A stretch of DNA of 64,000 nucleotides. Origin: Silvania confinis. Its GTDB lineage: Bacteria > Pseudomonadota > Gammaproteobacteria > Enterobacterales > Enterobacteriaceae. The translations under genes and the position numbers were made by a program. Every line of letters starts with the position of its first letter. Position 1 is the stretch's first letter. Location: assembly GCF_025564085.1 (NCBI RefSeq), contig NZ_JAMGZJ010000078.1, positions 1-64,000 of the forward strand, given 5' to 3'. Of this stretch, positions 40,226-50,840 are shown one piece after another. Below the pieces are notes generated by a model. The model was not told where the DNA came from. It saw only the letters and a program-made list of their open reading frames with translations, and searched no databases.

Positions 40226-40232
40226 GGGGAGA

Positions 40233-40958
40233 TTAATGCAGGATTTTGGCGAGGAAATCTTTGGCGCGGTCGGACTTCGGGTTGGCAAAGAACTCTTCTT
40301 TGGCAGAGTCCTCCACAATTTTACCCTCATCCATAAAGATCACGCGGTTGGCTACCTTGCGCGCAAAGCCCATTTCATGGGTGACAACCATCATGGTCAT
40401 GCCTTCCTGGGCCAGCTGCACCATCACATCCAGCACTTCGTTGATCATCTCAGGATCGAGCGCAGACGTCGGCTCATCAAACAACATCGCCACCGGATCC
40501 ATACACAGCGCACGGGCAATGGCCACGCGCTGCTGCTGCCCACCTGAAAGCTGGGCCGGGTACTTGTCGGCATGTGCGGTCAGGCCCACGCGCTCCAGCA
40601 GCTTGAGCGCCTTTTCACGGGCAGCCGCTTTGTCGCGCTTAAGCACTTTAACCTGTGCCAGCGTAAGGTTCTCGATGATCGACAGGTGGGGGAACAGCTC
40701 AAAATGCTGGAACACCATCCCAACGTTAGAACGCAGCTTTGCCAGGTTGGTTTTTTTGTCGTTCACTCTGGTGCCGTTGACGACAATTTCGCCCTGCTGC
40801 ACCGGCTCCAGGCCGTTAACGGTTTTGATCAGGGTCGATTTGCCGGAACCGGAAGGCCCACAAACCACCACAACATCACCTTTTTTCACTTCCGTGGAGC
40901 AGTCGGTCAGCACCTGAAAGTGCCCATACCATTTAGAAACATTTTTCAGGGAAATCAT
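40233..40958 (-). CDS. gltL: Glutamate/aspartate ABC transporter ATP-binding protein
   Basis: GltL powers glutamate and aspartate import with GltJK and the binding protein GltI. The 241-residue ATPase has Walker [10 protein letters not shown] (near 36), the signature LSGGQQQR, and Walker [16 protein letters not shown]. Its start overlaps the gltK stop by one base (TAATG). It is last in the gltIJKL operon. Confidence 0.98.
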   Translation of the reverse strand: MISLKNVSKWYGHFQVLTDCSTEVKKGDVVVVCGPSGSGKSTLIKTVNGLEPVQQGEIVVNGTRVNDKKTNLAKLRSNVGMVFQHFELFPHLSIIENLTLAQVKVLKRDKAAAREKALKLLERVGLTAHADKYPAQLSGGQQQRVAIARALCMDPVAMLFDEPTSALDPEMINEVLDVMVQLAQEGMTMMVVTHEMGFARKVANRVIFMDEGKIVEDSAKEEFFANPKSDRAKDFLAKILH

Positions 40959-41632
40959 TACACGGTCCTTTTCTTCAGCCAGCTGACCAACAGCGACGCG
41001 CTTAAACTAATTGCAAAATAGACCGCCCCTGCGAACAGGATCATCTCGACCTGAGTACCATCGCGCTCGCCGATGGTGGAGGCGGTACGGAAGAAGTCTG
41101 CCAGGCTCAATACATAGACCAGAGAGGTGTCCTGGAACAAAACAATACCCTGTGTCAGCAGCAGCGGAACCATAGCGCGGAACGCCTGCGGCAGAATGAT
41201 GAGCTTCATCGATTGCCAGTGGGTCATGCCTAACGCCAGCGCAGCACTGGATTGTCCGCGCGAGATACTCTGGATCCCGGCACGAATAATTTCTGAGTAG
41301 TAGGCCGCCTCAAACATGGAGAAAGCCACCATCGCTGAGATCAGGCGGATATCGCTTTTCGGCGACAGGCCGAGAACATTCTGCAGCAGACCCGGCACAA
41401 TCAGGTAGAACCACAGCAGCACCATCACCAAAGGGATGGAACGAAACACGTTAACGTAAGCAGTCGCAAACCAGGCGATCGGCTTAAAGGTCGACAGGCG
41501 CATCACCGCCAGCAGGGTGCCCCAGACAATCCCGATCACCACCGCCGTGAGGGTGATTTTCAGGGTAATGATCAGCCCGTCCAGCAGGTACGGCAGGGAA
41601 GGAACAATGGAACTCCAGTCAAATTCGTGCAT
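40958..41632 (-). CDS. gltK: Glutamate/aspartate ABC transporter permease GltK
   Basis: GltK is one of two inner-membrane permeases of the Glt system. The 224-residue protein has about five membrane helices and the EAA loop that contacts GltL ([25 protein letters not shown]). It overlaps gltL and gltJ by one base each. Confidence 0.97.
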   Translation of the reverse strand: MHEFDWSSIVPSLPYLLDGLIITLKITLTAVVIGIVWGTLLAVMRLSTFKPIAWFATAYVNVFRSIPLVMVLLWFYLIVPGLLQNVLGLSPKSDIRLISAMVAFSMFEAAYYSEIIRAGIQSISRGQSSAALALGMTHWQSMKLIILPQAFRAMVPLLLTQGIVLFQDTSLVYVLSLADFFRTASTIGERDGTQVEMILFAGAVYFAISLSASLLVSWLKKRTV

Positions 41633-42372
41633 TATTTGCCCCCCAAGTTGCCCGGCAGGCGAGTTTTACGTTCGACCAGGTTCATCACCAGCATAATCAC
41701 AGTGTTAATCAGTACATACGCCAGGGTAATGGCGGTAAAGGATTCCCACGCATGAGCGGAATAATCCAACAGTTTGCCCGCCTGCGCGGCCATATCAACC
41801 AGGCCGATAGTGGAAGCAATGGCCGAGTTTTTTACCAGGTTCATCATCTCCGAGGTCATCGGGGGGACGATCACTCGATAGGCGTTTGGCAGTAAGACAT
41901 AACGGTAGGCTTGCGGTAAGGTCAGACCCATCGCCAGGGCGGCATTTTTCTGCCCGCGTGGCAGAGACTGAATACCCGAACGAACCTGTTCACAGACACG
42001 CGCGGCGGTGAACAGACCCAGACAAAGCATCGAGGAGACAAAGAACTGAATATTCGGATCCAGTTCAGCTTTGAACCACATGCCGATATCTTCTGGCAGC
42101 AGTTCCGGAATGACCAGATACCAGGTAAAGAACTGCACAATTAACGGAACGTTACGGAACAGTTCGACGTAACAAGTTCCCAAAGAGGAAAGAAAGCGGT
42201 TGGGTACGGTACGCAGGATACCGAACAGTGAGCCGACGAGAAACGCGATGATCCAGGCGGTGATCGACAGGGCGACCGTCACCTGAAAACCGCTCCACAG
42301 CCAGCCCAGATAGGTGGTGTTGCCGAACGGGGCTTGCTGCAGAAAAATGCCCCAGTTCCAGTCGATTGACAT
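41632..42372 (-). CDS. gltJ: Glutamate/aspartate ABC transporter permease GltJ
   Basis: GltJ is the second permease of the transporter. The 246-residue protein has membrane helices and the EAA loop [25 protein letters not shown]. The ATG at 42372 was chosen because it gives [10 protein letters not shown] and the E. coli length. It follows the SroC terminator, so its expression depends on read-through from gltI. Confidence 0.97.
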   Translation of the reverse strand: MSIDWNWGIFLQQAPFGNTTYLGWLWSGFQVTVALSITAWIIAFLVGSLFGILRTVPNRFLSSLGTCYVELFRNVPLIVQFFTWYLVIPELLPEDIGMWFKAELDPNIQFFVSSMLCLGLFTAARVCEQVRSGIQSLPRGQKNAALAMGLTLPQAYRYVLLPNAYRVIVPPMTSEMMNLVKNSAIASTIGLVDMAAQAGKLLDYSAHAWESFTAITLAYVLINTVIMLVMNLVERKTRLPGNLGGK

Positions 42373-42384
42373 AATAAACTCCGG

Positions 42385-42535
42385 AAAAAAAAGGGTAGCA
42401 GCGCTACCCTCGAAGATTGGTGAGAAGCAAATTTTCACGCCCAGTGGGGAACGACCACTCAACGTTTAGTCTGTCCGCGCTTCCCGACAATCGAGAGGGC
42501 AGGAGATCCCGCCCCTTAATGGTTCTAATTAGTTA
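42385..42535 (-). ncRNA. sroC: SroC small RNA from the gltI 3' region
   Basis: The gltI-gltJ spacer is nearly the same as the E. coli and Salmonella SroC region, ending in the terminator hairpin gggtagc / gctaccc (42393-42408) with eight T residues on the minus strand. SroC is cut from the gltIJKL transcript and binds the small RNA GcvB as a sponge. The 5' end, near the gltI stop codon, is inferred. Confidence 0.8.
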
Positions 42536-43437
42536 AGTGCCTTGTCGTTCGGTTCTTTAAACAGGGCTTTCATATCGGCAGACAGTTCAAAGTTCATGTT
42601 CAGATTTTTTGGCGGGATTGGGTTACTGAACCATTTTCCGAACCATTTTTCTGCTTCACCGGAGGTCTGAACCTGAGCGATGGTGTCATCGACCAGTTTC
42701 TTAAATTCCGGGTCGTCTTTACGCATCATGCAGCCATAGGCTTCTTTGGATTGCGCAGTGCCAACGATTTCCCAGTTGTCCGGTTTCTTCGCTTTTGCAC
42801 GTTCGCCAGCCAGCAGGGCATCATCCATCATGAAGGCAACGGCGCGGCCGCTTTCGAGAGTCCGGAAGGAGTCGCCGTGGTCTTTCGCGCTGATAATGCG
42901 CATATCCATTTTCTTCTCTTCATTCAGCTTGTGCAGCAGAACTTCAGAAGTGGTACCGGAGGTGACGACCACCGCTTTGCCCTTCAGGTCAGCGAAGTCT
43001 TTAATGTCGCCGCCTTTTTTGGTCAGCAGACGAGTACCAACTACGAAGATGGTATCGGAGAAGGCAGCTTGTTTCTGACGCTCAAGGTTATTGGTGGTAG
43101 AGCCGCACTCAAAATCGAAGGTGCCGTTTTGCAGCAGCGGGATACGGTTTTGTGAAGTGATTGGGATTAACTTCACATCCAGATCGGGTTTATTCAGTTT
43201 CTTCTTCACCGCATCAACGATGGCGTTGGAATAAGCCTGAGAGTAGCCCACGACTTTCTGCGTATTGTCATAATATGAGAACGGGACAGAAGACTCACGG
43301 TGGCCGACCACAATGACGCCGTTTTTAGCAATCTTTTCCAGGGTGCTGCTAGCGGCCGGGGCTGCGTCTTCAGCGTGTACTACGCCTGCAGAGAGTCCCA
43401 TCACCAGCATTGCTGTGGCCAGTTTACGTAATTGCAT
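42529..43437 (-). CDS. gltI: Periplasmic glutamate/aspartate-binding protein
   Basis: GltI captures glutamate and aspartate in the periplasm for GltJKL. The 302-residue precursor has a signal peptide ending VVHA (residue 22) and the solute-binding family 3 fold (GVIVVGHRESSVPFSYYD, FECGSTTNN, TSGTTSEVLL). The ATG at 43437 gives MQLRKLATA; an in-frame TTG lies two codons earlier. A long leader separates it from a consensus sigma-54 promoter near 43720. Confidence 0.97.
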   Translation of the reverse strand: MQLRKLATAMLVMGLSAGVVHAEDAAPAASSTLEKIAKNGVIVVGHRESSVPFSYYDNTQKVVGYSQAYSNAIVDAVKKKLNKPDLDVKLIPITSQNRIPLLQNGTFDFECGSTTNNLERQKQAAFSDTIFVVGTRLLTKKGGDIKDFADLKGKAVVVTSGTTSEVLLHKLNEEKKMDMRIISAKDHGDSFRTLESGRAVAFMMDDALLAGERAKAKKPDNWEIVGTAQSKEAYGCMMRKDDPEFKKLVDDTIAQVQTSGEAEKWFGKWFSNPIPPKNLNMNFELSADMKALFKEPNDKALN

Positions 43438-43627
43438 ACCCAACTCCTTTTTTATCAGCGTCAGAGACGCATTGATACCCAGTGTGATGTTGTTATTGCT
43501 CGCGCTAAACGAGTGCAGTGTTATGCGTGTTTGTTAACATTTAGTCTGGCTTAATGTAAAGATTTTGCTGCGTTATTGTTTATTTTTGCGAAGCGCGCCG
43601 CACCATTCAGAGGCAATAAACGCTGTT

Positions 43628-43644
43628 TGCACCGAAAAGGTGCT
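43628..43644. promoter_or_regulatory. NtrC-like binding site near gltI
   Basis: TGCACC-GAAAA-GGTGCT matches the NtrC consensus TGCACC-N5-GGTGCA with one difference. It lies downstream of the sigma-54 promoter start site, which is unusual for an enhancer but workable, since NtrC acts at a distance. Confidence 0.6.
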
Positions 43645-43711
43645 ACCGCTGAACCGCGCTGGTGCGACCAGGTTGCACGTTAAACCAAACCGCGTTCATA
43701 CGAGTAAATAA

Positions 43712-43727
43712 AGCAATAGACGTGCCA
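43712..43727 (-). promoter_or_regulatory. Sigma-54 promoter upstream of gltIJKL
   Basis: The minus strand reads TGGCACG-TCTA-TTGCT, a perfect match to the sigma-54 consensus with GG and GC ten bases apart. Transcription would start near 43700 and reach gltI after a leader of about 260 bases. Nitrogen-limited expression of gltIJKL is known in E. coli. Confidence 0.8.
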
Positions 43728-43747
43728 GATATGTTAATAGAAGGGGA

Positions 43748-43819
43748 TTGCCGGGTAGCGACTGCGCCTTATCGGACCGATAAAATCGTATGCCCGGCAA
43801 GCATAGCGCCGCCGGGCAA
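43748..43819. repeat. Paired REP (BIME-like) repeat after lnt
   Basis: Two inverted REP-like units, ttgccgggtagcgactgcgcc and the opposed tgcccggcaagcatagcgcc / gccgggcaa, face each other. This is the usual BIME arrangement after enterobacterial operons. The remaining parts of the 395-base gap hold the sigma-54 and NtrC-like sites; I see nothing else. Confidence 0.8.
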
Positions 43820-43832
43820 AGAGGTGAGGGGA

Positions 43833-45371
43833 TTACTTACGACGTTGACGAAGGCTCATCAACACGGCGCCAAAGCCAAACAGCGCGGTCAGGATCCACA
43901 GCGGCCAGTTGCCGGTACGGGCATAAGGCGTTAACCCGGTTGTCGGAGTGACGCTGGTGGTCAACACCTGGCGGGTAAACTGCGGGATCATGGCCTGAAT
44001 TTCGCCCTGCGGTCCAATCACGGCGGTAATGCCGTTGTTGGTGCTGCGCAGCAGCGGGCGGGCCAGCTCCAGGGAACGCATCCGCGCCATCTGGAAGTGC
44101 TGCCACGGGCCAATCGATTTACCAAACCACGCATCGTTAGAGATGGTCAGCAAAAAGTCTGTATCCGGGCGGAAATTATCCCGCACCTGTTCACCGAGGA
44201 TAATTTCGTAGCAGATGGCGGCGGTCAGCAAAAAGCCGTGCGCACTTAACTGGGGCTGAACGTATGGGCCACGGCTAAAGGAGGACATCGGCAAATCGAA
44301 GAACGGGGCCAGCGGGCGCAGAATCGATTCCAGCGGAACAAATTCACCAAACGGCACGAGGTGATTTTTATTGTAGCGGTTATGCGATTCATAGCTGTAA
44401 GGGTTGTCTTTCCCCAGCGTAATGATGCTGTTGTAGGTGTCGTAACGATTTTGCTTATTCAGGCGCGCATCAACGATACCGGTGATAAGCGTGGTGTTAC
44501 GCGCCCGCAACAGATCGTCCATCATGCTGAGAAAACGCTGCTGGTTGATCTCCAGATCCGGGATGGCTGACTCCGGCCAGATAATCAGCTGTGATTTGCC
44601 CATTTCTGTCTGGGTTGCATCCAGGTAGATTTTCAGGGTATTCACCAGCTGATTTTCATCCCACTTGAGCGACTGGGGAATGTCGCCCTGCACCATCGAC
44701 ACCTGGGTGGTGCGTTCCGGTTCGAGAGTAAACCACTGGATATAACGTAGCGGGAAGGGCAGAGCGAACAGCACCAGCGCCATTACCAGCGGACGCCAGT
44801 TACGCTGAACCAGAGCCAGCACCAGCAGGCCGCTCACCACCATCAGCAGGAAGTTGATCGCCTCGACGCCCATTACCGGCGCCAGGCCTTTCAGCGGGCC
44901 GTCAATCTGGCTGTAGCCAAACTGTAGCCAGGGAAAACCGGTCAATACCCAGCCGCGCAGGAATTCGCTTATCTGCCAGACTACCGGGGCGGCAATCGCT
45001 ACGCGCATCCAGCTGGTTTTCGGCCACAGGCGCGAAAGGATCCCGGCGAACAGACCGGTATACAGCGAGAGATACGCTGCCAGCAGCACCACAAGGAAGA
45101 CGTTAACCGGACCCGGCATACCACCAAACTGAGCAATACTGACGTACACCCAGTTAATGCCGGAGCCAAACAGGCCAAGCCCCCAGAAATAACCAATTGC
45201 CGCCGCCTGTACAGGCCGTCGGTTAAGGGTCAGGCCCTGGAGCCCCATCAGGGAGAGAAGTGCGGCAGGCCAGAAGTCATAAGGAGAAAAAGCCAGCGTA
45301 CCGCTGGCTCCGAGTAACAGCGCCAGCAGCAGACGTACGCGCTGGCGTTCAAGCAATGGGGCAAATGCCAT
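43833..45371 (-). CDS. lnt: Apolipoprotein N-acyltransferase
   Basis: Lnt adds the third acyl chain to lipoproteins in the inner membrane. The 512-residue protein has N-terminal membrane helices (about 1-210) and a periplasmic nitrilase-like domain. The active-site cysteine is in [12 protein letters not shown] near 387, and WPESAIPDL holds the catalytic glutamate. It is last in the ybeZ-ybeY-corC-lnt operon, five bases after corC. Confidence 0.97.
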   Translation of the reverse strand: MAFAPLLERQRVRLLLALLLGASGTLAFSPYDFWPAALLSLMGLQGLTLNRRPVQAAAIGYFWGLGLFGSGINWVYVSIAQFGGMPGPVNVFLVVLLAAYLSLYTGLFAGILSRLWPKTSWMRVAIAAPVVWQISEFLRGWVLTGFPWLQFGYSQIDGPLKGLAPVMGVEAINFLLMVVSGLLVLALVQRNWRPLVMALVLFALPFPLRYIQWFTLEPERTTQVSMVQGDIPQSLKWDENQLVNTLKIYLDATQTEMGKSQLIIWPESAIPDLEINQQRFLSMMDDLLRARNTTLITGIVDARLNKQNRYDTYNSIITLGKDNPYSYESHNRYNKNHLVPFGEFVPLESILRPLAPFFDLPMSSFSRGPYVQPQLSAHGFLLTAAICYEIILGEQVRDNFRPDTDFLLTISNDAWFGKSIGPWQHFQMARMRSLELARPLLRSTNNGITAVIGPQGEIQAMIPQFTRQVLTTSVTPTTGLTPYARTGNWPLWILTALFGFGAVLMSLRQRRK

Positions 45372-45376
45372 TTAAA

Positions 45377-46255
45377 TCATTCATCCAGTGTAGGTTGCGG
45401 CGCATCGTCCGGCATTTTTACATGAACCTGAATAATACGTCGACTGTCAGCCATTGCGACCTTGAATTGGTAACCGTCAATGTCCACGGTTTCGCCACGC
45501 GCTGGAAGGTGGCCAAATGCCTGCATCACCAGACCGCCAATGGTATCCACTTCATCATCGCTGAAATGGGTGCCGAAGGTATCGTTAAAATCTTCGATCG
45601 GCGCAAGGGCACGCACCGTCCAGGTGTGACGGCTCAACTGACGGAAGTCGATATCTTCTTCTTCGTCATATTCGTCTTCGATTTCACCGACAATCAGTTC
45701 AAGAATATCTTCGATGGTCACAAGGCCGGAAACGCCGCCAAATTCATCGATAACAATCGCCATGTGGTAACGCTGAGAGCGAAACTCTTTCAGCATGCGG
45801 TCGACCCGCTTGCTTTCCGGGACAACAACCGCCTGGCGTAACACTTTTTCCATGCTGAAAGCTTCCGATTCGCTGCGCATAAACGGCAGCAGATCTTTGG
45901 CCATCAAAATCCCTTCGATGTGATCTTTGTCTTCGCTGATGACCGGGAAACGCGAGTGGGCGGACTCGATAATGACATCGAGGCACTCTTCCAGCGTCTG
46001 GTTGCGTTTCAGGGTAATCATCTGTGAGCGGGGGATCATAATGTCGCGAACGCGCTGGTCGGCGATGTCCATTACCCCTTCGAGCATTTCGCGCGTATCT
46101 TCATCGATAAGCTCGTTCTGCCCGGAATCACGGATCAGCTCCAGAAGTTCGTCACGGTTTTTGGGTTCACCGTGGAAAAGCTGGCTCAGAAGGAGGGAGA
46201 AAAATCCCTTTTTGCTGTTTGGTGTGTCGCTACTGTGTGAATTGTCGTCGCTCAT
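45377..46255 (-). CDS. corC: Magnesium/cobalt efflux accessory protein CorC (YbeX)
   Basis: The 292-residue cytoplasmic protein has two CBS domains (about 65-190, containing DIMIPRSQM and SRFPVISED) and a C-terminal CorC/HlyC domain. It is linked to magnesium and cobalt homeostasis with CorA, and in E. coli the locus also affects ribosome metabolism. It is 105 bases after ybeY and five before lnt. Confidence 0.95.
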   Translation of the reverse strand: MSDDNSHSSDTPNSKKGFFSLLLSQLFHGEPKNRDELLELIRDSGQNELIDEDTREMLEGVMDIADQRVRDIMIPRSQMITLKRNQTLEECLDVIIESAHSRFPVISEDKDHIEGILMAKDLLPFMRSESEAFSMEKVLRQAVVVPESKRVDRMLKEFRSQRYHMAIVIDEFGGVSGLVTIEDILELIVGEIEDEYDEEEDIDFRQLSRHTWTVRALAPIEDFNDTFGTHFSDDEVDTIGGLVMQAFGHLPARGETVDIDGYQFKVAMADSRRIIQVHVKMPDDAPQPTLDE

Positions 46256-46333
46256 GGCGTTTGTTAAGGGTTCTCTTGTTGGTGAACTGTCAGCCGCTGC
46301 GGACGAAGGTCAACGCGACGGCATGTGATGTTG

Positions 46334-46355
46334 ATACGGCGGAACACCGCCGTAT
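46334..46355 (-). terminator. Hairpin between ybeY and corC
   Basis: The arms atacggcgg and ccgccgtat surround a four-base loop. Without a T tract it is more likely an RNA-stability or partial-termination element within the operon. Confidence 0.45.
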
Positions 46356-46360
46356 ACAGA

Positions 46361-46828
46361 CTACTCTTTCTCGGCAATGTACGGATCCTGATAGCCCAGA
46401 GCAAGCATTATCTCTGTCTCAAGGGATTCCATCTCTTCCGCTTCGTCGTCTTCAATATGATCGTAGCCCAGCAGATGCAGGCTACCGTGTATCACCATGT
46501 GCGCCCAGTGGGCGTCGAGCTGCTTTTGCTGCTCCTTCGCTTCCTGTTCAACCACCTGGCGACAGATGATCAAATCGCCCAGCAGCGGCAGCTCGATACC
46601 GGGCGGTGCTTCAAACGGGAAGGAGAGCACGTTGGTGGGTTTATCTTTCCCGCGATAGGTCAGGTTCAGCTCGTGGCTTTCGGCCTCATCCACCAGGCGA
46701 ACGGTGACTTCTGACTCTTCCTGAAACTGCGGGATCACCGCATCCAGCCACGTCTGGAACTGGCTCTCTTCCGGCAAACCGGAATTGTCTTCACATGCCA
46801 ACTGTAAATCGAGAATCACCTGACTCAT
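46361..46828 (-). CDS. ybeY: Endoribonuclease YbeY, 16S rRNA maturation
   Basis: YbeY is a metal-dependent ribonuclease needed for 16S rRNA 3' end processing and ribosome quality control. The 155-residue protein has the zinc motif [11 protein letters not shown] with three histidines. Its ATG overlaps the ybeZ stop by four bases. Confidence 0.97.
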   Translation of the reverse strand: MSQVILDLQLACEDNSGLPEESQFQTWLDAVIPQFQEESEVTVRLVDEAESHELNLTYRGKDKPTNVLSFPFEAPPGIELPLLGDLIICRQVVEQEAKEQQKQLDAHWAHMVIHGSLHLLGYDHIEDDEAEEMESLETEIMLALGYQDPYIAEKE

Positions 46829-47871
46829 TTCTGCTCTTGCTCCTGGGCTTCGCGTTTGCGAACCGCTTCCTGTTCTGCTTTACGTTTCTGGTCGGCTTCT
46901 TCCCATGCCTCATAGGCAGTTACGATGCGGGCTACCACCGGGTGGCGCACCACGTCTTCGCTGTGGAAGAAGTTAAAACTGATTTCATCGACATCTGCCA
47001 GCACTTCAATGGCGTGACGCAGACCAGATTTAGTGCTGCGCGGCAGGTCGATCTGGGTAATATCGCCGGTGATGACCGCTTTCGAGTTAAAGCCGATACG
47101 GGTCAGGAACATCTTCATCTGTTCAATAGTGGTGTTCTGGCTTTCATCAAGAATGATAAACGCATCGTTCAGTGTGCGTCCGCGCATGTAGGCCAGCGGA
47201 GCCACTTCGATGACGTTACGTTCAATCAGCTTCTCGACTTTCTCAAAGCCGAGCATCTCGAACAGCGCATCGTACAGCGGGCGCAGGTACGGGTCGACCT
47301 TCTGGCTCAAATCACCGGGTAAAAAGCCCAGCTTTTCGCCGGCTTCGACGGCCGGACGGGTGAGCAGAATTCGACGGATTTCCTGACGCTCCAGCGCATC
47401 CACGGCAGCAGCAACGGCAAGATAGGTTTTACCGGTCCCCGCTGGGCCCACGCCGAAGGTGATGTCATGGTCGAGGATGTTGGCGATGTACTGCGCCTGA
47501 TTTGGCGTACGCGGTTTAATCACGCCACGCTTGGTTTTGATATGAATAACTTTGCCGTACTGCGGCACGCTCTCTGCGCTTTGCTCAAGCACGCGGGCTT
47601 CTTTGATGGCCAGATGAAGTTGGTCCGGTTCAATATCCTGCGTTTGACCGCGCATCGGGGCGGTATCGACGTACAGACTGTGGAGAATATCCGCCGCGGC
47701 GTTGACGCAAATGGTGCGCCCGGTGAGTTTGAAGTGGTTATCGCGACGATTAATTTCGATACCCAGACGTCGCTCCAGTTGTTTGATGTTGTCATCAAAC
47801 GGCCCGCAGAGGCTCAGCAGGCGAGCGTTGTCTGCTGGCTCAAGGGTAATTTCACGCGTATCTATATTCAA
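46825..47871 (-). CDS. ybeZ: PhoH-like ATPase YbeZ
   Basis: YbeZ is a PhoH-family NTPase that works with YbeY in rRNA processing. The 348-residue protein has Walker A GPAGTGKT near residue 140 and Walker [12 protein letters not shown]. The start is TTG (47869-47871) with a GAGGA site; the only nearby ATG is out of frame. A sigma-32 promoter lies about 95-120 bases upstream. Confidence 0.95.
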   Translation of the reverse strand: MNIDTREITLEPADNARLLSLCGPFDDNIKQLERRLGIEINRRDNHFKLTGRTICVNAAADILHSLYVDTAPMRGQTQDIEPDQLHLAIKEARVLEQSAESVPQYGKVIHIKTKRGVIKPRTPNQAQYIANILDHDITFGVGPAGTGKTYLAVAAAVDALERQEIRRILLTRPAVEAGEKLGFLPGDLSQKVDPYLRPLYDALFEMLGFEKVEKLIERNVIEVAPLAYMRGRTLNDAFIILDESQNTTIEQMKMFLTRIGFNSKAVITGDITQIDLPRSTKSGLRHAIEVLADVDEISFNFFHSEDVVRHPVVARIVTAYEAWEEADQKRKAEQEAVRKREAQEQEQK

Positions 47872-47964
47872 ACCATTCCTCTTCTGTCTCGGTTGCCTGA
47901 AAGCAAAGGGTCTGTCCCATGAAATTATTCACGCCAGAGAATAAAGGCGCAAGCATTGCGAAAT

Positions 47965-47993
47965 ATATGGGGGGTCAAAGGGGGAAATACAAG
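47965..47993 (-). promoter_or_regulatory. Sigma-32 heat-shock promoter of ybeZYX-lnt
   Basis: On the minus strand CTTGTAT (47987-47993), 14 bases, and CCCCATAT (47965-47972) match the sigma-32 consensus well. The operon is heat-inducible in E. coli. The -35 box overlaps the base of the hairpin after miaB. Confidence 0.78.
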
Positions 47994-48015
47994 GCCTGCC
48001 AGAAATGGCAGGCCT
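47986..48015 (-). terminator. Hairpin after miaB
   Basis: A 10-base-pair stem (aggcctgcca / tggcaggcct) with a four-base loop is followed on the minus strand by TGTATTTCC. Termination is probable though the T tract is interrupted. Confidence 0.65.
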
Positions 48016-48021
48016 GAGGCA

Positions 48022-49446
48022 TTACGGCTGATAAACGCTGACGCCCAGATCGTTTTCTTTACGGGTCCGTGCGATAACCGATTCTGGCGTTTCTGCCACG
48101 CGCAGGCCCATCTCATCTTCGGTCCGCACCAGCTTGCCGCGCAGGGAGTTGGTGAGCACTTCGAGGATTTCGATATCGACGAATTTGCCGACCAAATCCG
48201 GCGCGCCTTCGAAGTTCACCACGCGGTTGTTTTCGGTACGGCCAGACAACTGCATGATGCTCTTCCGCGACGTGCCTTCGACCAGTACGCGTTGTAGGGT
48301 GCCGAGCATACGACGGCTCCAGGCGGTGGCCTGTTGGTTAATGCGATCCTGCAGAATATACAAACGCTGCTTTTTCTCGTCGTCAGGCACGTCATCAACC
48401 ATATCGGCAGCTGGCGTTCCCGGACGCGCAGAGAAGATGAAGCTATAGCTCACGTCGAAGTTCACTTCACCGATGATCTTCATGGTGCGCTCGAAATCAT
48501 CGGTGGTTTCGCCAGGGAAGCCGACGATGAAGTCGGAGCTTATCTGAATATCCGGGCGGGCATCACGCAGCTTACGGATGATTGATTTGTATTCCAGTGC
48601 GGTATGGGTGCGGCCCATCAGGTTCAGCACGCGGTCGGATCCGCACTGGATCGGCAGGTGCAGGAAGCTCACCAGCTCTGGCGTATCACGATACACATCG
48701 ATGATGTCATCTGTGAATTCAATCGGGTGGCTGGTGGTAAAGCGAATACGGTCGATGCCATCGATGGCCGCCACCAGACGCAGCAGGTCGGCGAACGAGC
48801 CGGTGCTGCCGTCGTAGTTCTCACCGCGCCAGGCGTTGACGTTCTGGCCGAGTAGATTCACTTCGCGCACCCCCTGAGCCGCCAGTTGGGCTACTTCAAA
48901 CAGGATGTCATCGCAAGGGCGACTCACTTCCTCACCGCGGGTGTAAGGCACCACGCAGTAAGTGCAGTATTTGTTGCAGCCTTCCATAATCGAGACGAAG
49001 GCGGTTGGGCCATCCGCACGCGGTTCCGGCAGACGGTCAAATTTTTCAATTTCCGGGAAGCTGACATCGACCACCGGGCTGCGATCGCCGCGAACGGAGT
49101 TGATCATCTCTGGCAAGCGATGCAGGGTCTGCGGGCCAAAGACGATGTCCACGTAGTGCGCGCGGGTACGAATCAGTTCACCTTCCTGCGAGGCAACACA
49201 GCCGCCCACGCCAATGATGATGTCCGGATTTTTCTTTTTGAGAAGTTTCCAGCGACCTAACAGATGGAAGACTTTTTCCTGCGCTTTTTCACGGATTGAG
49301 CAGGTATTAAGCAGCAGCACATCGGCTTCTTCTGCATGTTCAGTCAGTTGATATCCGTGGGTAGCATCCAGCAGATCGGCCATCTTCGATGAATCGTATT
49401 CGTTCATCTGACAGCCCCAGGTTTTTATATGGAGTTTTTTAGTCAT
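48022..49446 (-). CDS. miaB: tRNA-2-methylthio-N6-isopentenyladenosine synthase
   Basis: MiaB adds the methylthio group at position 37 of tRNAs that read UNN codons. The 474-residue radical SAM methylthiotransferase has N-terminal cluster cysteines ([32 protein letters not shown]), the radical SAM motif CNKYCTYC near 157, and a C-terminal TRAM domain. The ATG at 49446 gives the E. coli start and length. It is divergent from ubiF. Confidence 0.97.
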   Translation of the reverse strand: MTKKLHIKTWGCQMNEYDSSKMADLLDATHGYQLTEHAEEADVLLLNTCSIREKAQEKVFHLLGRWKLLKKKNPDIIIGVGGCVASQEGELIRTRAHYVDIVFGPQTLHRLPEMINSVRGDRSPVVDVSFPEIEKFDRLPEPRADGPTAFVSIMEGCNKYCTYCVVPYTRGEEVSRPCDDILFEVAQLAAQGVREVNLLGQNVNAWRGENYDGSTGSFADLLRLVAAIDGIDRIRFTTSHPIEFTDDIIDVYRDTPELVSFLHLPIQCGSDRVLNLMGRTHTALEYKSIIRKLRDARPDIQISSDFIVGFPGETTDDFERTMKIIGEVNFDVSYSFIFSARPGTPAADMVDDVPDDEKKQRLYILQDRINQQATAWSRRMLGTLQRVLVEGTSRKSIMQLSGRTENNRVVNFEGAPDLVGKFVDIEILEVLTNSLRGKLVRTEDEMGLRVAETPESVIARTRKENDLGVSVYQP

Positions 49447-49582
49447 CGACTTGCTCGGGCTCAGGATTGCAAGCCGCATAGTGTAATGCTTTGGTCTGGT
49501 TGTGACCAGTATGAAGGTTGTCAGACGCAAGGTGATAAAAATCCGGTAAACTTAAGGGATTCTCTTATAAGGATTATTGACC

Positions 49583-50758
49583 ATGACACTCCAACAAACC
49601 GAAATTGCCGTTGTCGGCGGCGGTATGGTCGGCGGCGCATTGGCGCTGGGGCTGGCGCAACACGGGTTTGACGTGACGGTGATTGAACAGGCTGCACCGC
49701 CTGCATTTGATGAGACACAGCAGCCGGATGTGCGTATTTCCGCAATCAGTGCGGCCTCTGTCGAGCTGCTGCGCGGGCTGGGCGTGTGGGATGCGGTGCT
49801 GGCAATGCGCGCGCACCCTTATCGTCAACTGGAGACCTGGGAGTGGGAAAACGCGCATGTGGTGTTTGATGCCGCAGAGCTTAAGCTCCCGCTGCTGGGC
49901 TATATGGTTGAAAATAACGTTCTGCAGCAGGCGCTGTGGCAGGCCTTGGCCGCGCATCCTAAGGTCACCCTGCGCGTGCCTGCGTCAGTGAAGGCGATGC
50001 ACCGCCACAACGATCGGCATCTGATCGCGCTGGATAACGGCGATGAATTGTCAGTGAAGCTGCTGATTGGGGCCGACGGAGCCACCTCCCGGGTACGAGA
50101 GATGTCCGGTATTGGCATTCACGCCTGGCAGTATCAGCAATCCTGCATGCTGGTTACCATCGCCTGCGAGAACGATCCGGGCGACAGCACCTGGCAACAC
50201 TTCACCCCGAACGGCCCGCACGCGTTTTTACCGCTGTTTGACCACTGGGCCTCTCTGGTGTGGTATGACACACCGGCACGCATTCGTCAGCTGCAAGGGT
50301 TGACGATGGAACAACTGCAGCGAGAGATTGCCCTCTATTTCCCGGCTCGGTTGGGTAACGTCAAACCGGTTGCTGCAGGGGCATTTCCGCTTACCCGTCG
50401 GCATGCACTGGAGTATGCGCGTGAGGGACTGGTACTGGTGGGCGACGCCGCGCATACCATTCATCCACTGGCAGGGCAGGGGGTGAATCTGGGTTATCGC
50501 GATGTAGAGGCGCTGTTGGATGTATTAAGTCGCGCCCGCAGTCACGGTGAAGCCTGGGCCAGTCAGCAGGTGCTTAAACGCTATCAGACCCGACGGATGG
50601 CGGATAATTTCCTGATGCAATCCGGTATGGATCTGTTTTACGCCGGATTCAGCAATGACCTGGGACCGCTTCGCCTATTGCGCAATATGGGATTGATGGC
50701 AGCACAGCGTGCAGGCGGCCTGAAACGTCAGGCGTTGAAGTATGCGTTAGGGCTGTAG
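49583..50758 (+). CDS. ubiF: 3-demethoxyubiquinol 3-hydroxylase UbiF
   Basis: UbiF performs a late hydroxylation in ubiquinone synthesis under oxygen. The 391-residue flavoprotein monooxygenase has the FAD motif VGGGMVGGALALGLAQ near 10, the IGADGATS segment, and the second FAD motif LVGDAAHTIHPLAGQGVNLG near 290. ATG at 49583 was preferred over TTG six bases earlier because it gives the E. coli length. The tRNA operon is convergent with it. Confidence 0.97.
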   Translation: MTLQQTEIAVVGGGMVGGALALGLAQHGFDVTVIEQAAPPAFDETQQPDVRISAISAASVELLRGLGVWDAVLAMRAHPYRQLETWEWENAHVVFDAAELKLPLLGYMVENNVLQQALWQALAAHPKVTLRVPASVKAMHRHNDRHLIALDNGDELSVKLLIGADGATSRVREMSGIGIHAWQYQQSCMLVTIACENDPGDSTWQHFTPNGPHAFLPLFDHWASLVWYDTPARIRQLQGLTMEQLQREIALYFPARLGNVKPVAAGAFPLTRRHALEYAREGLVLVGDAAHTIHPLAGQGVNLGYRDVEALLDVLSRARSHGEAWASQQVLKRYQTRRMADNFLMQSGMDLFYAGFSNDLGPLRLLRNMGLMAAQRAGGLKRQALKYALGL

Positions 50759-50810
50759 AGAGAACACCGGGCGGGTAGCAGCATCGCCCGGTTATAAACG
50801 CAGAAAAGCA

Positions 50811-50836
50811 AAAAGCTCGCCGAAGCGAGCTTTTTT
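50811..50836. terminator. Bidirectional terminator between ubiF and the tRNA operon
   Basis: The hairpin aaaagctcgc / gcgagctttt has A residues on the left and six T residues on the right, so it can end both ubiF and the minus-strand tRNA transcript. Another hairpin (ccgggcg / cgcccgg, 50768-50791) precedes it. Confidence 0.9.
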
Positions 50837-50840
50837 AAGG

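Noticed and set aside
43659-43679. Second NtrC site near gltI
   Set aside because: tgcgaccaggttgca is a palindrome but two bases shorter between half-sites than NtrC sites require.
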